Shown here: piece by piece, positions 1 through 8,185 of the stretch
Numbering within the stretch: position 1 is the stretch's first letter
Layout of the letters: each line of letters begins with the position of its first letter
Assembly: GCA_963748545.1 (NCBI GenBank)
Contig: CAVVJO010000051.1
Coordinates: 124,001 to 188,000, forward strand
From: Roseiarcus sp963748545
Lineage (GTDB): Bacteria; Pseudomonadota; Alphaproteobacteria; Rhizobiales; Beijerinckiaceae
Direction: 5' to 3'
DNA length: 64,000 nt
Notes under the pieces: model-generated
Seen by the model: the letters and a program-made list of their open reading frames with translations, nothing else
The model's database searches: none
Told to the model about the DNA's origin: nothing
Position numbers and translations under genes: made by a program

Positions 1-1
1 G

Positions 2-1366
2 GCCGACTTCTCGCAGGAGGAGATGGGCCTGATGCCGACCGTGATCAGCATGGGCGGCGACGGCGCGACCTACGACATCGGCTTCGGCGCGCTGTCGCGG
101 GTGCTCAGCACCTCGACCCCGATCAAGGTGGTCGTGCTCAACACCGGCGCCTATTCGAACACCGGCGGGCAGGCCTCGACCGCGAGCCTCACCGCCCAGG
201 ACTCGGATCTTGCGCGTTACGGCGGCGCCCACCACGGCAAGCAGGACGAACGCAAGGAGCTCGCGCTCCTCGCCGCCTTCCACCCGAACGTCTATGTGGT
301 GCAGAGCACCGCGGCGCTGCAGGGCCATTTCCTCAAGCATGTGGTCGAGTTCCTCAACCACAACGAGTCGCCCGCCGTGCTCGACGTCTACACGCCGTGC
401 CAGGGCGAGCAGGGGATCGCCGATCCGGAGGCCAGCCGTCATGCGCGGCTCTCGGTGGTGAGCCGCATGAACCCGGTGTTCGTGCATGATCCGCGCCGCG
501 GCGCGAGCCTGCACGAGCGCTTCTCGCTCGAGGGCAACCCAGACGTCGACAAGGACTGGGCGACCGGCACGATCGAGCATGTCGAGAACGGCGCAACCAA
601 GCTGTTCGCCGCGCCGATGACGCCGGCGAGCTTCGCGCTGACGGAGGGACAATTCCGCAAGCACTTCCATCGCCTCGCGTCCGACGCCGTCGGGGTTCCG
701 GTCCATGAGTACATCGACCTCAGCCCGGCGGAGCGCGAGGGCAAGACGCCGTTCGTCTGGTCGACCGACGAGGCGAAAAAGCTGATCAAGGTCGAGGTCT
801 CGCAGGACATCATTCATCTGGTGCGCGAACGTCGGCGCAACTGGCGCAGCCTTCAGGTGCTGGCGGGCCTCGATGTGGAGAAGCTCGACCACGAGCATGA
901 TATCGAGCTCAAGGCGCTGCGACTGCAGCTCAAGGACGCGACCGAGGCGCGCGAATCCTCGATCGACTCGATCGCGCGGGCCATGTCCGAGCTCGCCGCC
1001 TCGTCCAAGGCGCCGCCGATCGCGGCCTTTGCGCCGGCCGCGCCTTCGGGCCCGGTGACGCGGCTGATCGGCGCCGCGCCGGCGGCCGCCCCCGCCGCAG
1101 CGCCCGCTTCGGCGCTGGCGGGGGATGGCGGGCCGCCGGTGTCGCTGGCCGATGAGGACGTCGCCAAGTGCTCCAACTGCAAGACCTGCTACCAGGAGAT
1201 CCCGGAGCTGTTCGAGAAGGCCCAGATCGTGGTCGAAGGCGAGGCCAAGGAGGTCGGTCGCCTGATCGCCGGCGCGCTGGCGCGCGTCAAGGTCACGCCG
1301 GAACTGAGGGCGAGGATCGCCCGCGTCGCCGCCAACTGCGATTCGGAGATCGTCCATGAGCATTGA
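2..1366 (+). CDS. 2-oxoacid (pyruvate):ferredoxin oxidoreductase, C-terminal part (5' end outside window)
   Basis: The frame is open from the first bases of the window, so the start codon lies upstream. About 454 residues are visible. The first ~150 carry a thiamine-diphosphate-binding fold like that of pyruvate:ferredoxin/flavodoxin oxidoreductases (GGDGATYDIGFG, then NTGAYSNTGGQAS). Near the C terminus, after an Ala/Pro-rich linker, is a short ferredoxin-like cysteine motif (CSNCKTC). The family decarboxylates a 2-oxoacid with CoA and passes electrons to ferredoxin or flavodoxin in the cytoplasm. Its last codons overlap the start of the next gene (ATG at 1356, stop at 1364-1366), so the two are translationally coupled. 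The neighbour is an NADPH:ferredoxin transhydrogenase-like fusion, which supports a ferredoxin-linked role. Substrate specificity cannot be read from this fragment; pyruvate is the default inference. Confidence 0.85.
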   Translation, partial: ADFSQEEMGLMPTVISMGGDGATYDIGFGALSRVLSTSTPIKVVVLNTGAYSNTGGQASTASLTAQDSDLARYGGAHHGKQDERKELALLAAFHPNVYVVQSTAALQGHFLKHVVEFLNHNESPAVLDVYTPCQGEQGIADPEASRHARLSVVSRMNPVFVHDPRRGASLHERFSLEGNPDVDKDWATGTIEHVENGATKLFAAPMTPASFALTEGQFRKHFHRLASDAVGVPVHEYIDLSPAEREGKTPFVWSTDEAKKLIKVEVSQDIIHLVRERRRNWRSLQVLAGLDVEKLDHEHDIELKALRLQLKDATEARESSIDSIARAMSELAASSKAPPIAAFAPAAPSGPVTRLIGAAPAAAPAAAPASALAGDGGPPVSLADEDVAKCSNCKTCYQEIPELFEKAQIVVEGEAKEVGRLIAGALARVKVTPELRARIARVAANCDSEIVHEH

Positions 1367-4191
1367 GACGGGAAGGACCCTCGAGGCCGACCTCGATCGC
1401 TACCAGCAGGCGGCAAGTGCGCTCGAGGCGACCCAGAACGAGGTCGAGGAGCTCGAGCACACCGAAGCCTTCGACGTATTCCAGAAGCAGCTCGGGCTCC
1501 TGCGCAAGCGGCTGCTCGCGAGCCCCCAGTCGCTGAGGCAGGTGTTCGTCGACGACGGCACCCAGGCGATCGTCTGGGAATTCAAGCAGGACGAACTCGG
1601 CCCCGAGTTCGTCAAGACGCTGTGGCGCCTGCTGCTGCGCGACGACGACATGAGCGCGTTGCTGCTGCGCTTCATCTGGAACGTGCCGCTCAAGTTCAAG
1701 CGCAAGTTCATCGCGGCGATCGACCGGCATCTCAGCGACCGCTACCCGATGTTCAAGGGCCTGTCGCAGGGCTGGCCCGGGCAGAACGGCATCCCCCCGT
1801 ACATCCGCTCTCCGGAAGAGCGGGCGCGCGACTTCGAGCTCGTGAACAAGGGCTATCTCGGCTACATGGACCTCGGCTACAGCGCCCGCGAGGTCGACCT
1901 TCTGGTGTGGCTGGAGACGCTGCGCGACAAGCAGTGCGAGGACAAGGCCTGCGAGCTCGGCGTGCCGAGGCCCGGCCGCGAGCCCAAGGGCGGCTGCCCG
2001 GTCAAGATCCATATTCCCGAGATGCTGCAGCTCGTCGGCACGGGGAAATTCCGCGAGGCGCTGCGGCTGATCAAGTCGCTGAACCCGCTGCCCGACGTCA
2101 CCGGCCGCGTCTGCCCGCAGGAACTGCAGTGCCAGGGCGTGTGCACGCTCTCCGGCCGGCCGCTGGAGATCGGCCAGCTCGAATGGTTCCTGCCCGAGCG
2201 CGAGAAGATCGTTCGCCCCAACGCCGACGCCGAGCGCTGGAAGAACTGGATGAGCCCCTGGACCAAGGCCGAGAAGCCGCCGATCGCGGTGGTCGGCTCG
2301 GGTCCTGCCGGCCTCATCAACGCCTATCTCCTGTCGTCGCAGGGCTTCCCGGTCACGGTGTTCGAGGCGTTTCATGATCTCGGCGGGGTGTTGCGCTACG
2401 GCATTCCGGAGTTCCGGCTGCCAAACACCCTGATCGACGACGTGGTGCGCAAGATCCGCCTGCTCGGCGGCCGCTTCGTCACCAACTTCGTGGTCGGCAA
2501 GACGGCCACCATCGAAGACCTCAAGGAGAACGGCTTCTGGCGCATCTTCGTCGGCACCGGCGCCGGCCTGCCGCGCTTCATGAATGTGCCGGGCGAGCAC
2601 CTGCTTGGCGTCATGTCGGCGAACGAGTTCTTGACCCGCGTCAATCTCATGCAGGCGCGGCTCGACGACTACGAGACGCCGCTGCCGGAGGTGAAGGACA
2701 AGAACGTCATCGTGATCGGCGGCGGCAACACCGCGATGGATGCGGCCCGCACCGCCAAGCGCCTCGGCGGGATCGTCACCATCGTCTATCGCCGTACGCA
2801 GTCCGAGATGCCGGCCCGCGTCGAGGAGCTGCATCACGCGCTCGAGGAGGGAATCGCGCTGAAAGTTCTGCGCTCGCCGCGCGCGTTCGAGAGCGAGAAG
2901 TCTGCGCATGTCTGCCACGCCATTCTCGACGTGATGGAACTCGGACCGCCCGACGCCTCGGGCCGGCGCGCGCCGGTCGCCACCGACAAGACCGAGACGA
3001 TGCCGGTCGACCTCGTCGTCATGGCGCTCGGCAACGCCTCAAACCCGCTGATCAAGAACAGCGAGCCGGATCTGAAGACCTCGAAGTGGGGGACGATCAC
3101 GGTCGACGGCGGATCGCAGAAGACGTCGATCGACGGCGTCTACTCCGGCGGCGACGCCACGCGCGGCGGCGCGACCGCGGTCCTTGCCGCGGGCGACGGC
3201 CAGGCGGCCGCGCGGGAGATCGTCGGGGACATCCCGTTCTCGAGATCCGAGATCGCAGTCATGGTCGAGAACGCCTCCCGCTACACCGACTTGAGCGGGG
3301 CGCCCCAGACCATTCTCAAGAAGATCAATCTCGCCGAAGGGATCGTCGAGATGCGGATCCGCTCGCCGATGATCGCCAAGGCGGCCAAGGCCGGGCAGTT
3401 CGTGCGCGTGCTGCCGACCCCGAAGGGCGAGCTCATTCCGCTGACTCTGGCCGACTGGGACGAGAAGGCCGGCACGATCGACCTCGTGATCCAGGCGGTC
3501 GGCGCAAGCTCGATCGGCATCAACGCCATGGAGGTCGGCGAGGCCTTCACCGGCATCGCCGGGCCGCTCGGCCAGCCGAGTAAACTGCACCGCTACGAGG
3601 GCGAGCAGACCGTTGTGTTCTGCGCCGGCGGGTTAGGCCTGCCGCCGGTCTATCCGATCCTGAGAAGCCACCTTAAGCTCGGCAACCACGCGACTCTCAT
3701 CTCCGGCTTCCGCACGGCGGGCGCGCTGTTCTGGACGGGCGAGGGCGAGCGGGTCGACGCGCTGCAAAAAGAGTTCGGCGACCGGCTCCGGGTGATCTAC
3801 GCCACCAACGACGGCACGTTCGGGGTCAAGGGCTTCGTCACCGGCCCGCTCGAGGAGCTCTTGAGAGAGAACGCCGAGGGCAAGGGCCGCAGGGTCGCGG
3901 AAGTGATCGCGATCGGGCCGCCGCTGATGATGCGCGCGATCAGCGACCTCACCAAGCCCTATGGCGTGCCGACGGTCGCGAGCCTGAACGCGATCATGGT
4001 CGACGCGACCGGCATGTGCGGCGCGTGCATGGTGCCGGTGACGATCGACGGCAAGATGGTGCGCAAGCACGCCTGCATCGACGGGCCGGAGCTCGAACTC
4101 GCACATCATCGACTGGGACAAGTTCCTGCCGCGCTTCATGCAATTCAAGGCGCAGGAGAAGGAAAGCATGGTCAAGCACGGCTTGGCGTGA
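1356..4191 (+). CDS. Fused NfnB-NfnA-like NADPH:ferredoxin transhydrogenase / glutamate synthase small-subunit-like flavoprotein (apparent frameshift near 3' end)
   Basis: Domain order: a ~200-residue N-terminal extension of unknown role; a GltD/PreT-type iron-sulphur domain (cysteines in GRVCPQELQCQGVC); an FAD site (VVGSGPAGL) and an NAD(P) site (VIVIGGGNTAMDAAR); then a ferredoxin-NADP reductase/PyrK-like domain ending in a [2Fe-2S]-type cysteine motif (GMCGACMVPV and HACIDGPE). This is NfnB and NfnA (SudA/SudB) in one chain. One extra base in the AA at 4096-4097 throws the frame. Removing it restores an ending of the type expected for NfnA (HIIDWDKFLPRF) with a stop at 4189-4191, about 944 aa. 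Read as given, the frame runs on to 4316 with an unrelated tail. It is coupled to the upstream oxidoreductase gene, suggesting electron exchange among a 2-oxoacid, ferredoxin and NADPH. Confidence 0.85.
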
Positions 4192-4351
4192 CCTCGAGGG
4201 GCGGCGTCTCGCCGCCCATTCTCGTGGGACCGAGAGGCGCGCCAGCTGCGCGCCCGCGCAACCGCATCGGGTTCAACAGCCGCAATTTCGCCCACCCCTT
4301 TTTCACACCACCGTAATCCAACAGGCGCAGAGGTCCCCGCGCGGGATCGCC

Positions 4352-4379
4352 AACGCGCCGTTGAGGGAGACGGCGCGTT
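4352..4379. terminator. Perfect 10-bp hairpin after the oxidoreductase pair
   Basis: AACGCGCCGT and ACGGCGCGTT form a perfect 10-bp stem around an 8-base loop. No T run follows on either strand, so it is not a canonical intrinsic terminator. It lies between the transhydrogenase gene and the small downstream gene and may act as an mRNA-stabilising or transcription-ending structure. Confidence 0.4.
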
Positions 4380-4393
4380 CGCGTCAGACGCGG

Positions 4394-4627
4394 ATGGATC
4401 GGATGCATCTCTACGACTTCGAAGTGCTGAGGGACGGGACGGTCGTTGCGGCCGAGCGCGCGGTGCGGCTCGTTGACGCGCGCGCCGCCTGGCCGGAGGT
4501 CGCCCGTCTCGCGCGGCGCCACGACGCGCCGGGGTGCAAGATCCGGGTCAAGGACGAGACCGGCCGCATCGTCATCCTGACCGGCGTCGCCTCGGTGCTG
4601 CGCCACGCACGGGAACAGGCGGCTTAG
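4394..4627 (+). CDS. Small DUF6894-like protein
   Basis: A 77-residue cytoplasmic protein. The pattern of a short beta-rich start (MHLYDFEVLRDG), a central helix (WPEVARLARRH) and an ending of the type IRVKDETGRIVILTGVASVL resembles the small DUF6894 family common in Hyphomicrobiales, whose function is unknown. ATG at 4394 is the first start after the upstream hairpin; ATG at 4403 is an alternative. No enzymatic motif is visible. The family assignment rests on resemblance only. Confidence 0.6.
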   Translation: MDRMHLYDFEVLRDGTVVAAERAVRLVDARAAWPEVARLARRHDAPGCKIRVKDETGRIVILTGVASVLRHAREQAA

Positions 4628-4681
4628 AGCAAGTGTGCGTTGCCCCTTCTGCCGCCTTAGGGGGCGAGGGGCGCAGGACCG

Positions 4682-5170
4682 TCAATAGGCGGGCGGATAT
4701 CCCGGCGGCGGCGGAGGGGCGTTGTAAGCCCGATCGCAGCGGGCGTGGGCCCGTCTCAATTCCTCGAGACTGCCGAAGACCCGGGTCGCGATCCCGGCGC
4801 AATAATCGGACGGCGACGCATAGACGTCCGGCCGCCCGGCAACGGGGCCATACGGACCCGGAGGCCCGCCGTAGCCCGGCGCCGGAGGCGCGTCGTAGCC
4901 CGGAGCGGGGGGCGTCTCGTACCCCTGAGGGCCGGCGTCGGCGGCGGGACCGTTCGGCCCGGAAGCCTGCCCGGGCGCCGGCTCGCCGGTCGGCTGTCCG
5001 GGCGGAACGACGGGCGAATTCTCGAACAGGCCCGGCGGATAAGCCTGATCCGCGCCCGCGGGCGACGCGGCGAGCGCCGCGCCGAGCGCGACGACCGCCG
5101 CCCCCAAGGGCTTGGTCCCCGCGCCGCGGCCGACCAGAGAGGAAAACAGGGACGGGAGCGCCTTGGACAT
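4682..5170 (-). CDS. Secreted proline/glycine-rich protein
   Basis: A protein of about 162 aa. The N terminus is consistent with a signal peptide: a hydrophobic Ala/Val/Gly stretch ends near AASPAGADQA, a likely signal-peptidase cleavage site. The middle is low complexity with repeated P-x-P-G-Y and PAPGYD/GYGGPP units. The C terminus is more ordered (SDYCAGIATRVFGSLEELRRAHARCDRAYN, two cysteines) before a final Pro run. ATG at 5170 was chosen because it begins the signal sequence; the open frame extends further upstream without coding character. No function is recognised; a periplasmic or envelope protein is inferred. Confidence 0.65.
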   Translation of the reverse strand: MSKALPSLFSSLVGRGAGTKPLGAAVVALGAALAASPAGADQAYPPGLFENSPVVPPGQPTGEPAPGQASGPNGPAADAGPQGYETPPAPGYDAPPAPGYGGPPGPYGPVAGRPDVYASPSDYCAGIATRVFGSLEELRRAHARCDRAYNAPPPPPGYPPAY

Positions 5171-5242
5171 GGACGAGCCTGTCTCACAACTCTTGGGGCA
5201 AAACGTGGCCGACGCGATCCGCAAAAAAACCCGGAGCATGCT

Positions 5243-5440
5243 TCACGGGCGAGCGCGGCGGACGGTTCGCACAACGCCCAGAATGAGCGCCGCCGGCAGT
5301 GCGACAGTCAGAAAAGCCCCGGCAAACCAGGGCTCCGCGACGCCGGAAAACGCGATCGCCGCGGCGACCGCAACCGCGATCAGGATCGCCGCCGCCAGGA
5401 ACTCGTCGTCCACGAAAAGACCGATGATTTCCTTGATCAT
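5243..5440 (-). CDS. Small (65 aa) membrane protein coupled to the upstream membrane gene
   Basis: Two hydrophobic segments (about residues 13-30 and 37-55) separated by a short turn (FSGVAEPWF), with a basic C terminus (RTVRRARP), predict a two-pass inner-membrane protein. Its ATG (5440) overlaps the stop of the COG4280-type gene (5437) in an ATGA arrangement, so translation is probably coupled and the products may act together. The function is unknown. Confidence 0.65.
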   Translation of the reverse strand: MIKEIIGLFVDDEFLAAAILIAVAVAAAIAFSGVAEPWFAGAFLTVALPAALILGVVRTVRRARP

Positions 5441-6183
5441 AGCGCCCTCGCGACGTTTGGCCGCAGCAGCGCGACGAGGGCTGCGCCGACGCCCAGGAAC
5501 ATCGCCGCCAGCGCAAGAATTGCGAGATCCGCTCCCGGCCATTCGACCCCGAGGCTCTCGCCGGTCCAGAACACGCCGAAGGCCGACAGCATTACGCCCA
5601 CCACGAATTTGAGCGTGTTCTCGGGAACGCGCGACAGGGGACGGCGAACCGCCGCGCCGATGAGGACGACCGCGACGCAGGCGGCCAAGGCGCCGGCGAT
5701 CGCGGGCGCGAGCATGCCGCGGCCGGCCCCGACCGCGAGCACGATGAACACAACCTCGGTCCCCTCGAGCAGCACGGCCTTGAAAGCCGCCGTGGCGGCG
5801 ATCCCGTCGAGGCCGTTCGCGCCTCGCTCCGGACCAGCGTCGAGCGCGCGCGTCTCCTTGGCGAAGGCCGCCTCTTCGTCATGTTTGGCGATGACGCCGA
5901 TCTCGCGCAGAATCGCCTTGCGCAGCCACCGCAGGCCGAAGAGCGACAGGAGGACGCCGACGACGAACTGCAAGGCCTGAAGCGGGGCGTAGCCGAGGAG
6001 CGGGCCGAAAACGGCGATGAGCAGCGCGAGCGCGGCTAAACCGGCCCCCGCGCCGCCGAGCGCGGACCGCCAGCCTCGCGTGAAGCCGACGGCGAGCACG
6101 ATGGTCAGCGCTTCGACCGCCTCGACGAAGGAGGCGGCGAACGAGGACGCGACGACGGTGCCGACCGCAGCGAGGTCCGACAT
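5437..6183 (-). CDS. COG4280-type polytopic membrane protein
   Basis: A protein of 248 aa with about six to seven hydrophobic segments. It has two similar halves: SFVEAVEALTIVLAVG in the N-terminal half and VLLEGTEVVFIVLAVG in the C-terminal half. Each carries an acidic residue within a membrane segment, the internal-repeat architecture seen in small cation-transporter-like families. A charged cytoplasmic loop (KHDEEAAFAKETRALDAG) separates them. ATG at 6183 precedes MSDLAAVGTVV; longer forms add low-complexity Arg/Pro sequence. It resembles the uncharacterised membrane family COG4280. The substrate is unknown, and a metal or proton-linked transport role is only inferred. Confidence 0.7.
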   Translation of the reverse strand: MSDLAAVGTVVASSFAASFVEAVEALTIVLAVGFTRGWRSALGGAGAGLAALALLIAVFGPLLGYAPLQALQFVVGVLLSLFGLRWLRKAILREIGVIAKHDEEAAFAKETRALDAGPERGANGLDGIAATAAFKAVLLEGTEVVFIVLAVGAGRGMLAPAIAGALAACVAVVLIGAAVRRPLSRVPENTLKFVVGVMLSAFGVFWTGESLGVEWPGADLAILALAAMFLGVGAALVALLRPNVARAL

Positions 6184-6293
6184 GGGGACAATTCCTTGTT
6201 CTGGCGCGTGCGGCGCCCGCGCCGGCCGCCGTCCCATACCGGTCAATTATGTCAAGCAAAGGCGAATGTCGCCGCCTGGCCGGACGCCGCTCC

Positions 6294-6749
6294 TCAGGGC
6301 CGACCGTGGGTGTCCCCGATCGCCGCGTAAGTGAATTCTTGCACGCCGACGTCGACCAGCACGTCGCCCTTCACCCGCGCGTTGACCGCACGAATGAGCG
6401 CCCTGCTCATCCGGGCGAAATCGAAGCGGTCGATATGGTCGAAGTCGATGGTGTCGTCGTCGTAGACGTAGCGGAACGCCTCGTCGACGAGGATCGAGTC
6501 GGGGGCCATTTCGGCTTGTCTCATCGCGCCGAGGTCGACCGTGTAGCTCAGCATCATCACGGCGTAGCCCTTGACGGCGCCGCCCTTGATGCGCGGGACG
6601 TTGATCTCGTGGGTCTTGCGCGATTCGGTGGCGCGCGCGGCCGTGGCCGCCGTCCGCTGCTCCTTGAACACCAGCGCCTGGCGCGCGCCGACTTCGCCGG
6701 CGACCACCGCGCCCGCGGCGATCCCGGCGATCACGAGCGAGCGGATCAT
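6294..6749 (-). CDS. Membrane-anchored FliL-like protein in flagellar operon
   Basis: A protein of 151 aa. It has one N-terminal hydrophobic anchor (residues 3-19), a charged linker, then a soluble domain with beta strands (GYAVMMLSYTVD), a helix (FARMSRALIRAVNARV) and a last strand (DVLVDVGVQEFTY). This order resembles the periplasmic domain of FliL, which sits around the stator, but the similarity is by pattern only. Its ATG overlaps the stop of the upstream FlgN-like gene (ATGA), placing it last in the flhA-fliR operon. It could instead be an unrelated flagellar accessory protein. Confidence 0.55.
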   Translation of the reverse strand: MIRSLVIAGIAAGAVVAGEVGARQALVFKEQRTAATAARATESRKTHEINVPRIKGGAVKGYAVMMLSYTVDLGAMRQAEMAPDSILVDEAFRYVYDDDTIDFDHIDRFDFARMSRALIRAVNARVKGDVLVDVGVQEFTYAAIGDTHGRP

Positions 6750-7126
6750 TCCTCGGGCCTCCGCCAGGCCCGGGCAGTGTAGGTTCCGTCGGACTGGCCG
6801 TCGCGAATGGCGCGCGCGATGATCTCGGCGACCGCGATCGAGGCCCGGAGCTGCAGGCCGAGGGCGCGCTTGTTGGCCTCGAGGGCGGCGTTCAGGTCGA
6901 CGAGCGCGGCGCGCAGGCGCTGGGCTCCGTGAGCCCGGGCCAGCGCCGGCGCGAGGCGGTTGAGCTCGATCAGGCCCTGGTTCTTGCGCTGGCCGTAGAC
7001 CTCATAAGGTGCGGGCCGGCCGGCGGCGATGTCCTCGGTTTCGGCCGCCACGGTACGGGTCAAGCGCTCGACCACCGGCAGCGCGACCGCCGCGGCCGGG
7101 TCGGCGGCGCGACGGTCGAGCTTCAC
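6746..7126 (-). CDS. FlgN-like flagellar chaperone candidate
   Basis: A 126-aa, Ala/Arg/Leu-rich, all-helical protein. The segment RKNQGLIELNRLAPALARAH followed by LRAALVDLNAALEANKRALGLQLRAS resembles FlgN, the chaperone that holds the hook-filament junction proteins FlgK and FlgL before export. The start is GTG at 7126; an in-frame stop lies just upstream. It overlaps the flgJ-like frame on one side and the FliL-like gene by four bases on the other. The family call is tentative; position in the flagellar operon is the strongest argument. Confidence 0.55.
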   Translation of the reverse strand: MKLDRRAADPAAAVALPVVERLTRTVAAETEDIAAGRPAPYEVYGQRKNQGLIELNRLAPALARAHGAQRLRAALVDLNAALEANKRALGLQLRASIAVAEIIARAIRDGQSDGTYTARAWRRPEE

Positions 7127-7697
7127 GTGCGCCTCCGGGCGGCCGACAAATCGCGCCGTTCACGATGTCAGCGCCGGCCGGCGCGGACAGAATGTTGGCG
7201 CTCGATCCGACCGCGGACGCGGCCATTGCGGCGCCTCGCCGCCGCTCCGCGGCGACAAGGTCGTGGGTGGCGAACAACCGCCGGCTGATGCCCAGCGCGC
7301 CGGATTTGGCGATCTGCCGAGCGATCTGTTCGCCGAGCATCGAGCGCCAGACGTCGCCTGCGGTTCCCTGGCCGAAGAAAGCGCTGGACTCCTTCGGCAG
7401 CATCTCGCCGACAAAGGCGCTTAGCGCCATGGCTTCGAACTCGACCTTCGCCCGCGCCGCAGGGTCGGTCGCGCCGGCGGCGTCGGTAAGAGCATTTCGC
7501 GCGTCGGCGAGTTCCGGCTCGGCCGGCGGCGCCTGGGTCGTAGCGGCGGCGGCGGCCCGGTCGAGGTCGGCGGCGAAGTCGTGCGTCGGCGCGCTCGATC
7601 CGAGCGCCGCCAGTCGTTCGGCGGCCATGCTGGCGCGCGCCGGATCGGCGGCGTTGAGCACTTCGAGAACCACGTCGGACGTTGGATTGAAGGCCAT
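7002..7697 (-). CDS. FlgJ-like flagellar rod-binding protein (3' end uncertain)
   Basis: The rod-binding domain (about residues 70-130) is recognisable: FEAMALSAFVGEMLP, then GTAGDVWRSMLGEQIARQIAKSG. It corresponds to the N-terminal half of FlgJ; no muramidase domain is present, as is usual in alphaproteobacteria. It helps polymerise the rod through the periplasm. ATG at 7697 precedes MAFNPTSDV. After VNGAICRPPGG the frame turns into an Arg/Gly-rich tail that overlaps the FlgN-like gene. One missing base near 7150 would instead give a short tail ending in a TGA that overlaps the FlgN-like GTG, so the real protein probably ends near 7123. Confidence 0.7.
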   Translation of the reverse strand: MAFNPTSDVVLEVLNAADPARASMAAERLAALGSSAPTHDFAADLDRAAAAATTQAPPAEPELADARNALTDAAGATDPAARAKVEFEAMALSAFVGEMLPKESSAFFGQGTAGDVWRSMLGEQIARQIAKSGALGISRRLFATHDLVAAERRRGAAMAASAVGSSANILSAPAGADIVNGAICRPPGGAREARPSRRRPGRGGRAAGGRALDPYRGGRNRGHRRRPARTL

Positions 7698-7773
7698 GGT
7701 CTGCATCCCTCGGCGAGAGGCCCGCATCCGGCGCTTCGCGAGGGCAGGCGCGGGAAAGCTTCGGCGCGGCCGC

Positions 7774-8172
7774 TTACCCCTGGCTTGCGTCCCGTCGCAG
7801 GAGCGTGCGCTCGACGAGTTCGGCGAGTTCCTTGCGGGCCTCATGCTCGCGGTAGAGCTTGTCCGCCGTCTCTGCGGCGCGCTCGGCGAGCTTGGTTCGA
7901 ATCCCATGACCATGCGCGGCCCGCCGGACCCGTTCCGATTCGCTGGCGAGCGCGTCGAGCTTCTTCTGCAGGCTGTGGATTCGGGGGCCGCTCAGCGCCG
8001 CCCGCGCTCCATAGCCGAGATCGCCGCGCTCCAGCGCTTCGAAGACGGCGCGGAGGTCCTTGCTGAGGCTCGCCTGTTGCCGCTCGATCGCCGAAAGCCG
8101 CCACTTGCCGAGCGCGTGCATTTGCGAGGCCAACTTGCCGATACGCGTCAGCAACTCCACACGCTTCTTCAT
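7774..8172 (-). CDS. FliJ-like coiled-coil flagellar export protein
   Basis: A 132-aa, highly charged, almost entirely helical protein (MKKRVELLTRIGKLASQMHALGK..., EALERGDLGYGARAALSG, KLYREHEARKELAELVER), predicted to form two long antiparallel coiled coils. Size, composition and position 13 bases after fliR fit FliJ-type proteins, which bind the FlhA cytoplasmic domain and the FliI ATPase during export. FliJ diverges quickly, so this is a context-supported call. Confidence 0.6.
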   Translation of the reverse strand: MKKRVELLTRIGKLASQMHALGKWRLSAIERQQASLSKDLRAVFEALERGDLGYGARAALSGPRIHSLQKKLDALASESERVRRAAHGHGIRTKLAERAAETADKLYREHEARKELAELVERTLLRRDASQG

Positions 8173-8185
8173 GCCTCAATCCATT

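Noticed and set aside
1293..2918. Long open frame on the minus strand opposite the transhydrogenase gene
   Set aside because: It is an antisense shadow of a GC-rich gene: His/Arg/Ala-rich, no recognisable domain, while the plus strand encodes clear cofactor-binding motifs. Similar shadows at 8953-10521, 17258-18565, 23223-24581, 29132-31219 and 35036-36877 were rejected for the same reason.
7894..7905. GGTTCGAATCCC, resembling a tRNA T-arm
   Set aside because: It lies inside the FliJ-like gene; no acceptor stem, anticodon arm or D-arm can be drawn around it.
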